A stretch of DNA of 7,988 bases from JAAZIN01 sp964464625 (GTDB taxonomy: Bacteria; Bacillota; Dethiobacteria; DTU022). The stretch covers positions 1 through 7,988 of the forward strand of contig CAYXKD010000080.1 of the NCBI GenBank assembly GCA_964464625.1, in the 5' to 3' direction. The position numbers were made by a program, and so were the translations under genes. Below, piece by piece: positions 1-5,998 of this stretch (position 1 is its first letter; each line of letters opens with the position of its first letter). The notes under the pieces were generated by a model, which did not search any database, was not told the DNA's origin, and was given only the letters and a program-made list of their open reading frames with translations.

Positions 1-51
1 ATCAAATCAAAATTGAAAACTTAAACAGCGGCTTCTGAACCGCAAGTTTTC
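1..51 (-). terminator. Possible intrinsic terminator after the carboxyltransferase
   Basis: On the minus strand GAAAACTT (51-44) pairs perfectly with AAGTTTTC (22-15). Nested inside, GCGG (43-40) pairs with CCGC (31-28), and two further pairs including a U-G extend that inner stem. Five unpaired bases (TGTTT) interrupt the 3' side. The 3' flank (AATTTTGATTTGAT) is T-rich but not a clean U run. It begins 3 bases after the stop codon. It could be a weak terminator or merely a stable 3' end; whether the cluster continues beyond the left edge is not visible. Confidence 0.4.
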
Positions 52-54
52 CAC

Positions 55-1539
55 CTAAACGGGATAGACAACATTATCCTCATCCCGCCATAAGAGAGCC
101 TCATCAATGCTTGACAGGTTAATGCATTTTAACCCAGCCCTTGCCGGAGAAGGGCGTGCAGCCGCTGGGGCTGCTTCTTGCCGCTGAATCGGAGGAAGCA
201 GCCCCCGGCGTCTTTTAAAGAAATCAAGCGCAACATTAGGAAATATGATATATGAAAGGATGTCCTCTTCCTGAGTCATATACTCTTCAATTTCCTGCCG
301 TGCTGAAGCAAGCTGCGGTGAAATAAGATCGGCAGGCCGGACAGTAACAGGCTTCTCCTCTCCCAACACCTGCTGCAAGATCTCGGGATCCACCTCACCA
401 GGCGGCCTGCCGTAAAGGCCGCGCAAATAATTTTTGAGTTCCGTGGAAACCATCTTGTAGCGTTCTCCCAGCACCACGTTGACCACTGCCTGGGTGCCCA
501 CTATCTGGCTGCTCGGTGTTACCAGAGGAGGGTAGCCCAGATCAGCCCTGACACGGGGAACCTCTTCAAGCACACTGGGTAAAAGTTCCAGAGCGCCCTG
601 CTCCGAGAGCTGTGAAGCCAGGTTGGAGATCATGCCCCCGGGAACCTGGTATCTCAGGACATCAGTATCCACACCCATGATCACCTCCCGGGGAATCTCA
701 TAGCCTCCGCTTGCTTCTTTAAAGTGGTCGCTAATCCTGGCCAGTAGCTGCAGATCCAGCCCAGTATTATAGGGGGTGCCCCGCAGCGCAGCGACAATGC
801 TGTCAGTGGGAGGCTGGCTTGTTCCCAAGGATAGGGCGGCGCTGGCGGTGTCAACTACAGCAGCTCCCGCCTCAATTCCTTTCAGGTAGGACATCGAAGC
901 CATCCCACTGGTGTAATGGCAGTGCAACTGCACCGGCAACCCTATCTCTTTTCTCAACCTGTCAACAAGTTTATATGAATCTGCCGGTGAGAGCAGGCCG
1001 GCCATATCTTTGATGCAGATGGAGTCTGCACCCATCTTTTTAAAAATCATCGCCAGATTTACAAAGTAGTCAATATTATGCAGCGGGCTGATAGTATAAC
1101 TTAGCGCTGCCTGTACATGGGCCCCTGCCTCACCGGCAGCGCGCATGGCCAGCTCCATGTTGCGCGGGTCATTTAATGCATCAAAAATACGGATAATATC
1201 GATCCCATTGGCCACTGCCCGTTTTACAAATTCCTCCACCACATCGTCGGCGTAGTGCCTGTAACCCACAATGTTTTGGCCACGCAAAAGCATCTGTAAT
1301 CTGGTACGGCCGAAAACACGGCGCAGGCGGCGAAGCCTTTCCCAGGGGTCTTCGTCAAGGAAACGCATACAGGCATCAAAAGTAGCCCCACCCCACACCT
1401 CCAGTGAATGATAACCCACACTGTCCATGAGTCCGGCTACAGGGAGCATCTCCTCCAGGCGCATTCGTGTAGCCAGAAGAGATTGATGAGCATCACGCAG
1501 CGTTGTATCGGTGATCCCTATTTTCTGTTGATCTGTCAT
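55..1539 (-). CDS. Pyruvate/oxaloacetate carboxyltransferase subunit without biotin domain
   Basis: The 494-aa protein belongs to the carboxyltransferase family of pyruvate carboxylase subunit B, oxaloacetate decarboxylase alpha and transcarboxylase 5S. It moves a carboxyl group between carboxybiotin and pyruvate/oxaloacetate. The TIM barrel starts with DTTLRDAHQSLLATR (11-25, metal ligand Asp16), followed by EVWGGATFDACMRFL (47-61) and MLLRGQNIVGYRHYADD (83-99). Lys177 in CIKDMAG is the likely carbamylated metal ligand and His206/His208 in LHCHYTSGMA complete the site. The conserved C-terminal helical domain includes GGMISNL (301-307). An Ala/Pro-rich linker (about 454-468) follows, as normally precedes a biotinyl domain, but the protein then ends after about 26 residues with no AMKM motif. 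A separate biotin carrier must therefore exist, perhaps beyond the left edge. Pyruvate carboxylation and oxaloacetate decarboxylation cannot be told apart here, so no symbol is given. The start is ATG 1539 with a G-tract site 8 bases upstream. Confidence 0.93.
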   Translation of the reverse strand: MTDQQKIGITDTTLRDAHQSLLATRMRLEEMLPVAGLMDSVGYHSLEVWGGATFDACMRFLDEDPWERLRRLRRVFGRTRLQMLLRGQNIVGYRHYADDVVEEFVKRAVANGIDIIRIFDALNDPRNMELAMRAAGEAGAHVQAALSYTISPLHNIDYFVNLAMIFKKMGADSICIKDMAGLLSPADSYKLVDRLRKEIGLPVQLHCHYTSGMASMSYLKGIEAGAAVVDTASAALSLGTSQPPTDSIVAALRGTPYNTGLDLQLLARISDHFKEASGGYEIPREVIMGVDTDVLRYQVPGGMISNLASQLSEQGALELLPSVLEEVPRVRADLGYPPLVTPSSQIVGTQAVVNVVLGERYKMVSTELKNYLRGLYGRPPGEVDPEILQQVLGEEKPVTVRPADLISPQLASARQEIEEYMTQEEDILSYIIFPNVALDFFKRRRGLLPPIQRQEAAPAAARPSPARAGLKCINLSSIDEALLWRDEDNVVYPV

Positions 1540-1547
1540 TCATTTTA

Positions 1548-1554
1548 CCCCCCC
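1548..1554 (-). promoter_or_regulatory. G-tract ribosome binding site of the carboxyltransferase gene
   Basis: Seven consecutive G on the minus strand, 8 bases before ATG 1539. It is an all-G Shine-Dalgarno variant like that of gyrA. An overlapping out-of-frame ATG at 1543 opens no useful frame. Confidence 0.6.
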
Positions 1555-1559
1555 ACATT

Positions 1560-1580
1560 TATTGGTGCTTGCACGCAATA
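1560..1580 (-). other. Imperfect hairpin in the flavoprotein-carboxyltransferase gap
   Basis: On the minus strand TATTG pairs with CAATA and GTG with CAC around a CAAG loop, with a single bulged C: 8 pairs in total. It sits just upstream of the G-tract ribosome binding site of the next gene and has no U tract, so it is not a terminator. It may modulate translation or mRNA stability, but it is weak enough to be incidental. Confidence 0.35.
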
Positions 1581-1586
1581 ACCGCC

Positions 1587-2873
1587 CTATTCCCGGACCC
1601 GTAAGGCCGCAATTTCACCTACACGCCGTCCCCAGATTATTGCTTCAGTCAAAGCGGTCCCGGGCATGAGGGCGGTGCCGTTTAAACCGCCCGCCGTCTC
1701 CCCGATGGCATACAACCCCTCTACGGGGCGTCCATCTCGCAAGACTCTCCCCCATTCATCAACTGCAACCCCACCCAGGCAATATGCAGCAGCAGCCTTC
1801 ACCGGGCAGCCGCAGAAACAACCGTAGGGATTGCTAAACCAGTGGCGCAATGACGGAAGATCTATCATGTAGGCCTCCATGAAAGCATCGATTCCTGCAT
1901 AACGCGGCCAGCTTAATTCGTATGCCGGGGGCAAGGTCGACTCGGCAACGACTAAGTAGCCTTTTCCAAAGGCGTTGTTCAAGAGAAGCCTGACAACACT
2001 AGAGGCATCTTGTTGAGAACAAGGGATTATCTGACCGTCTACAATCAGAAGTGTCCCGGGAGGCGGCTCCACCTCCACCCATTTCTCATTCTCCTCAACA
2101 GCAGGAATATAGGAAAATTCACCTTCATCTATCAGGTCGAGACCGGCAGCACGGGCCAGCTTAACCCCCGCCGCCTCCCCTCCACCGCGCAGGGATATAA
2201 CATCTATTTTCGGATCAAGCTCCTGCAACAGCCCGGGGTTATTGAGGCAACCGCCGTCAGCCAGAATTATTGACGGGGCATAGGCTGCATGCTGAGTCCC
2301 CGATGAATCAAGCAATGTCATCCCGCCAGCATTGCCCTTTTCATCGATGATCAAAGCCTGCGGGACAGCACCCTCAATGAAGCGGATCCCCTCACCCAGA
2401 GCACTGTCAATGAGGCGGTTTTGGGCTTGACTATAAGAAATGTTATCGGGCAAAACTCTGAACATACCCTCTTGCATCAGGAGCAAACCTGTCTCCCCAG
2501 CCAGCCATGCCAGGTCTTCATCGGCTCGCCCGGCAAGCAGTTCATAATGCCATGTCTTGCCCTGTCCTTCTCCAAATACAACCAGGGCTTCCAGAAGCGT
2601 TTCCGTGGTATTACCATCACCGGCAGTGAGGGCTCCATCGCTCCACATCCAGCGATCATCCTGCAGTTCATTGTAACAAAGCACCACTGCAGCACCATGT
2701 TTGGCCGCCTCCAGGGCGGCGGTCAACCCGGCAATTCCGCTGCCTACAACGATTACATCCCCTGTAAGGGGCAGCGCCTCCATTTCCCGCCTGCCGGCTT
2801 CGGGATAGCAACCGGCAAGAAGCAGGAACAGCAAAACCGGCAGCAGCTGTAAAACACTCCGCCACCTGAACAA
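1587..2873 (-). CDS. FAD-binding oxidoreductase, predicted lipoprotein
   Basis: The 428-aa flavoprotein resembles the FAD_binding_2 group (fumarate reductase/L-aspartate oxidase type). The N-terminus is a lipoprotein signal: Arg3 and Arg5, a hydrophobic run at 7-20, and lipobox LLAGC with Cys22, so the protein is probably anchored outside the membrane. The mature part opens with a Rossmann fold, DVIVVGSGIAGLTAALEAA (39-57), and ends with the second FAD motif GLYAIGETAGG (386-396). Between them are GG(V)AVDEWGRVL and a Cys cluster CFCGC (352-356) plus Cys365. The catalytic His and Arg of fumarate reductases are not evident (YCLGG and GLNGTALMPGTAL at the matching places), so the substrate is unknown. 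No heme, FMN-binding or Tat motif is seen. The start is TTG 2873, the only initiator that keeps the signal peptide, with GAGAGGG 10 bases upstream inside gyrA. ATG 2783 would give a cytoplasmic 398-aa form. It starts 2 bases after the gyrA stop, which suggests translational coupling. Confidence 0.88.
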   Translation of the reverse strand: MFRWRSVLQLLPVLLFLLLAGCYPEAGRREMEALPLTGDVIVVGSGIAGLTAALEAAKHGAAVVLCYNELQDDRWMWSDGALTAGDGNTTETLLEALVVFGEGQGKTWHYELLAGRADEDLAWLAGETGLLLMQEGMFRVLPDNISYSQAQNRLIDSALGEGIRFIEGAVPQALIIDEKGNAGGMTLLDSSGTQHAAYAPSIILADGGCLNNPGLLQELDPKIDVISLRGGGEAAGVKLARAAGLDLIDEGEFSYIPAVEENEKWVEVEPPPGTLLIVDGQIIPCSQQDASSVVRLLLNNAFGKGYLVVAESTLPPAYELSWPRYAGIDAFMEAYMIDLPSLRHWFSNPYGCFCGCPVKAAAAYCLGGVAVDEWGRVLRDGRPVEGLYAIGETAGGLNGTALMPGTALTEAIIWGRRVGEIAALRVRE

Positions 2874-2875
2874 AT

Positions 2876-5308
2876 CTATTCAACCCTCTCCTCGGGAAGC
2901 CCGATTAGATCGACAACCTGGTCACCTTCCTCAAGGCGGATCAGGGTTACTCCCCGCGCATAGCGACCCAGTTTAGAAACTTCCACTGTTTTTTGCCTGA
3001 TGACCAGCCCTCCGGCGGTAATGATGATAAAATCTTCGTCGGCCTCGCTCATGACCATGAATCCCCTCAGGGGACCACTTTCTTTCGATATTTTCATGCC
3101 AATCAGCCCCTTGCCGCCGCGGCGCTGCGGGCGAAAATCTTTTTCCGCAACCCTTTTACCAAATCCAGAAGCAGATGCCATCAGAATTACTTGCCCCGGG
3201 CTGATCAGATCGGCACCCACCACCCTGTGCTGCGGTTTCAACGTAACTGCTCTCACCCCGCGCGCAGCCCTCCCCATAGGACGGACATCGGTTTCAGAAA
3301 AGCGGATAAAATATCCCTCATCAGTTCCGATGATAATTTCCTCATCACCGCCGGTAAGTTTTACAGAAATAAGCTCATCTTCCGGAGTTAAACTAAGAGC
3401 GATTAATCCTGTTTTCCTGGCATTAGCAAAATCCTTAAGAGCTGTTTTTTTAATATAGCCGTAGGCGGTCACAGTAAGCAGGTATTTCTCCTCACTGAAG
3501 CCGGTGATTGGCAATGTAGCGGAAATATATTCTTTTTTCTCCAGGGGAAGCAGGTTCACCAGGGCAGTACCCCTGGACTGGCGGCTGGATTCAGGGATCT
3601 CGTAAATATTTAATCGATAAACTTTACCCCGGTTGCTGAAAAGGAGAAGCTGATCATGGGTTGAAGCGAAATAGCACTGCTCCACCAGGTCGTCCTTGCG
3701 CATCTGCATCCCCACAATCCCCTTGCCGCCCCGCCTTTGGCTCCGATAAGTTGCAGCGGGAAGGCGTTTGATGTAACCACGGTCGGTAATGGTGATAACC
3801 ACATCTTCTTCCAAAATCAAGTCGGTCAGTTCAAATTCATCAACCCCGGCGATAATCTGGGTGCGTCGTTCATTGGCATGTTTATCTTTAATTTCCTGTA
3901 ATTCATTTCGAATGATCGCAAAAACCAGGCTCTCATCAGCCAGCACGCTGCGCAGATAGGTAATTTGTTTTAATAACTCATTGAACTCCTCCTCAAGTTT
4001 AGATTGCTCGAGGCGAGTTAATCTTTGAAGCCTTAAGTCGAGAATAGCCTGGGCCTGCTTTTCAGTGATCTCAAGAAGTGCCATCAGACCGCTCCGGGCA
4101 GAGGGAGTATCAGGGGAACGGCGGATTAAAGCAATGACCTCATCAAGCCTGGACAAAGCGGCGCGCAGACCTTCAATAACATGCAGTCTCTCTTCGGCAC
4201 GATTTAGATCAAAACGGGTCCGGCGCACAATGACCTCTTTTTGATGGTCAAGATAGCAAGAGAGCATCTCTTTTAAATCGAGAACCTTTGGCTCTCCCTT
4301 GACCAGAGCCAGCATAATAATACCGTAAGTTTGCTGTAACGGCGTATATTGATAGAGCTGGTTGATAATCAGCTGAGGCTCATACTCCGGACGTATTTCC
4401 AGAACTACACGCACCCCTGAATGATCTGATTCATCCCTCAGATCGGTGATTCCCTCAATTTTTTTCTCTTTGACCAGTTCGGCTATCTTTTCCACCAGTT
4501 TTGCCTTGTTCTGCTGGTATGGCAATTCACTAATCACCAGGTGATCGTGCCCTTTATCCATCTTTTCAAGGTAAACGCGGCCCCTCAGGCGAATGATACC
4601 CCGCCCGGTCCGATAAGCTTTGTTTATGCCCTCATGTCCTACAATCATACCCCCGGTGGGAAAATCCGGCCCCTTAATCAGCCGCTGCAATCCCTCTATG
4701 GGTATCTCCGGCTGCTCTATGAGACAGTGCAGGGCATCGATGAGCTCCCCCAGATTGTGTGGAGGTATGTTTGTAGCCATTCCTACAGCAATGCCTGCAG
4801 AACCGTTTGCCAGCAAATTGGGGAAGCGCGAAGGAAGGACCACCGGTTCCAGAAGACTTTCGTCGAAATTGGAGCGGAAATCCACCGTCTCTTTGTGAAG
4901 ATCAGTTAGTAGTTCCATTGCCACAGGCGAAAGGCGAGCTTCAGTATAGCGCATCGCCGCTGCGGCATCACCATCGAGTGAGCCAAAATTCCCATGACCG
5001 TCCACCAGGGGGTGACGCGTAGAAAAATCCTGAGCCAGGCGAACCATAGCCTCGTAAAGGGCAATATCTCCATGAGGATGGTATTTGCCGAGCACTTCAC
5101 CGACTATTCGTGCCGATTTACGATGGGGTTTTTCCGGCGTTGAGCCCATCTCCAGCATGGCATAAAGTATCCGCCGATGCACCGGTTTGAGCCCATCACG
5201 GGCATCTGGAAGGGCACGGCTGACAATGACGCTCATGGCATAATCGAGAAAGGAACTTTTTACTTCTTCATGGACACTTACAGGTATAATTCGTTTTTTT
5301 TCAGCCAT
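2876..5308 (-). CDS. gyrA: DNA gyrase subunit A (breakage-reunion subunit)
   Basis: The 810-aa subunit cuts and rejoins DNA in the gyrase heterotetramer. The N-terminal winged-helix region runs from RALPDARDGLKPVHRRILY (31-49) to the catalytic Tyr121 in AAAAMRYTEARL. The quinolone-resistance region reads HGDIALYE (79-86): Ile82 occupies the position of E. coli Ser83 and Glu86 that of Asp87. A coiled-coil and tower region follows, to about residue 490. The C-terminal beta-pinwheel (about 491-805) has the GyrA box QRRGGKG at 524-530, diagnostic for gyrase over topoisomerase IV, and a second identical heptamer at 728-734. The length is near that of Bacillus GyrA, but the protein stops at GLPEERVE with no extended acidic tail. 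The start is ATG 5308, preceded by a G-rich site 6 bases upstream. It lies 18 bases after the membrane-protein gene and 2 bases before the flavoprotein gene, so it is internal to the cluster. Confidence 0.98.
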   Translation of the reverse strand: MAEKKRIIPVSVHEEVKSSFLDYAMSVIVSRALPDARDGLKPVHRRILYAMLEMGSTPEKPHRKSARIVGEVLGKYHPHGDIALYEAMVRLAQDFSTRHPLVDGHGNFGSLDGDAAAAMRYTEARLSPVAMELLTDLHKETVDFRSNFDESLLEPVVLPSRFPNLLANGSAGIAVGMATNIPPHNLGELIDALHCLIEQPEIPIEGLQRLIKGPDFPTGGMIVGHEGINKAYRTGRGIIRLRGRVYLEKMDKGHDHLVISELPYQQNKAKLVEKIAELVKEKKIEGITDLRDESDHSGVRVVLEIRPEYEPQLIINQLYQYTPLQQTYGIIMLALVKGEPKVLDLKEMLSCYLDHQKEVIVRRTRFDLNRAEERLHVIEGLRAALSRLDEVIALIRRSPDTPSARSGLMALLEITEKQAQAILDLRLQRLTRLEQSKLEEEFNELLKQITYLRSVLADESLVFAIIRNELQEIKDKHANERRTQIIAGVDEFELTDLILEEDVVITITDRGYIKRLPAATYRSQRRGGKGIVGMQMRKDDLVEQCYFASTHDQLLLFSNRGKVYRLNIYEIPESSRQSRGTALVNLLPLEKKEYISATLPITGFSEEKYLLTVTAYGYIKKTALKDFANARKTGLIALSLTPEDELISVKLTGGDEEIIIGTDEGYFIRFSETDVRPMGRAARGVRAVTLKPQHRVVGADLISPGQVILMASASGFGKRVAEKDFRPQRRGGKGLIGMKISKESGPLRGFMVMSEADEDFIIITAGGLVIRQKTVEVSKLGRYARGVTLIRLEEGDQVVDLIGLPEERVE

Positions 5309-5314
5309 CCAATT

Positions 5315-5320
5315 CCCCCC
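5315..5320 (-). promoter_or_regulatory. G-tract ribosome binding site of gyrA
   Basis: The minus strand reads AAGGGGGG, 6 bases before ATG 5308, in the 18-base gap after the preceding stop codon. It is an all-G variant of the usual AAGGAGG and lies at ideal spacing. Confidence 0.65.
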
Positions 5321-5326
5321 TTGTAT

Positions 5327-5878
5327 CTAACGCTTTGTCGATTTGCCCTTCTTTGTTTTTTTCCCCTGCTTCTTAATATTCTTCCTTAACAGCCGGTCCA
5401 ATTCTTGTTTCTGTTCCGGAACCACCACCCAGGTCTCGTTAATCTGTTTTTTAGCGGTTCCAATTTTGAACTGCAGGACCGTACCGCTCCACTTGTACGA
5501 TTTGATCTGATCCCAGGGCCAGAACCAGCGTGCAGAGGAGATCCCTTTTTCCCGCAGCGCCGGACGCTCCAGTTGCTTTGCTATAAAGACAGCTACCAAA
5601 ACAATGTAAAAAACAATCCGGCATCCGTAGATTAAAGGGCCATCTACGGTGCCCGCCTCTGACCCCACAATTACAATGAATTTTTTTAGATCAGACCACA
5701 GAAAATAAGCACATAAAGCACATACAAGAAGTATGGAAAGCAACAGATCTAAATTGACTCTGTTGAAGAGCTCATGCTTTATTTTGAATGTCACCTTTCC
5801 TGTTTTATGGTTCCGGTAGAGCTGATAGGCCGTGGCCAAAATAGCCAGCAGAAGAAAAGGAATGGCCATATAGGTCAT
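5327..5878 (-). CDS. Small integral membrane protein of unknown function
   Basis: The 183-aa product is not firmly recognised. Hydrophobic segments lie at about 4-20, 43-61 and 84-100, so three membrane spans are likely. They are followed by a soluble part of about 80 residues with REKGI at 109-113 and PWDQIKSYKW at 121-130. This pattern (Gly-Ile, then Trp, then an Ile-x-x-Tyr-x-Trp strand, then a hydrophobic strand and a helix near 156-168) resembles small bacterial membrane proteins with a PH-like or DUF5673-type C-terminal domain; that assignment is from memory and tentative. The tail is strongly basic (KNIKKQGKKTKKGKSTKR, 166-183) and could contact nucleic acid or lipid head groups. The gene sits between gyrB and gyrA, 18 bases before gyrA, so it is almost certainly co-transcribed with it. 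The start is ATG 5878, supported by GAGGTG. No signal peptide cleavage site or catalytic motif is visible. Confidence 0.85.
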   Translation of the reverse strand: MTYMAIPFLLLAILATAYQLYRNHKTGKVTFKIKHELFNRVNLDLLLSILLVCALCAYFLWSDLKKFIVIVGSEAGTVDGPLIYGCRIVFYIVLVAVFIAKQLERPALREKGISSARWFWPWDQIKSYKWSGTVLQFKIGTAKKQINETWVVVPEQKQELDRLLRKNIKKQGKKTKKGKSTKR

Positions 5879-5885
5879 TTTTGTG

Positions 5886-5891
5886 CACCTC
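5886..5891 (-). promoter_or_regulatory. Ribosome binding site of the membrane-protein gene
   Basis: GAGGTG on the minus strand, 7 bases before ATG 5878. It favours this start over the in-frame TTG at 5908 (10 codons longer, no site) and the ATG at 5869 (site too far away). Confidence 0.65.
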
Positions 5892-5900
5892 GCATAAATA

Positions 5901-5953
5901 ATGAACAATAATTTCCCCCCGGCAGAGGAACTGCCGGGCTGCAGATGAACAAT
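5901..5953. repeat. 9-bp direct repeats flanking the stem-loop
   Basis: ATGAACAAT occurs at 5901-5909 and again at 5945-5953 on the plus strand, in direct orientation with 35 bases between the copies. That interval contains the GC-rich stem-loop. The arrangement looks like a target-site duplication around a very small palindromic insert, but the insert is far too short to be an ordinary mobile element, and a 9-bp repeat could be chance. Confidence 0.5.
5918..5938 (-). other. GC-rich stem-loop in the gyrB-orf spacer
   Basis: CCCGGCAG and CTGCCGGG form a perfect 8-bp stem with a 5-base loop (TTCCT on the minus strand). On the minus strand it is followed by GGGGAAATTATT and not by a U tract, so it is not a canonical intrinsic terminator. 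On the plus strand no U tract follows either. It may stabilise upstream gyrB mRNA or adjust the ratio between gyrB and the downstream genes; that role is inferred. Confidence 0.6.
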
Positions 5954-5974
5954 CTTTTACGATGGCCAGAGATA

Positions 5975-5998
5975 ATATAAAACGCCAGGATTTTATAT
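5975..5998 (-). repeat. AT-rich inverted repeat overlapping the gyrB stop codon
   Basis: On the minus strand ATATAAAA (5998-5991) and TTTTATAT (5982-5975) form a perfect 8-bp inverted repeat around an 8-base loop (TCCTGGCG). The TAA stop of gyrB lies inside the first arm. The second arm gives a U-rich 3' side, but the stem is entirely A/T, so it is too weak for a convincing intrinsic terminator. It could instead be a partial attenuator or an RNA-processing site. TTGGAT at the end of gyrB and TATATT/TATTAT nearby give a weak alternative reading as an internal promoter, but the spacing (19 or 21) is poor. Confidence 0.45.

Noticed and set aside
1..54. Frameshifted biotin domain after the carboxyltransferase
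   Set aside because: In-frame reading past the TAG and inspection of the short remaining sequence show no Met-Lys-Met or glycine pattern of a biotinyl domain, but only 54 bases are available.
2421..2852. Plus-strand open frame of 143 codons opposite the flavoprotein gene
   Set aside because: It covers the antisense of the Rossmann fold and signal peptide, and nothing in its translation resembles a protein family.
2993..3458. Two overlapping plus-strand open frames opposite gyrA
   Set aside because: They are antisense to the GyrA beta-pinwheel, low in recognisable motifs, and read each other's frames; this is a shadow of GyrA codon bias.
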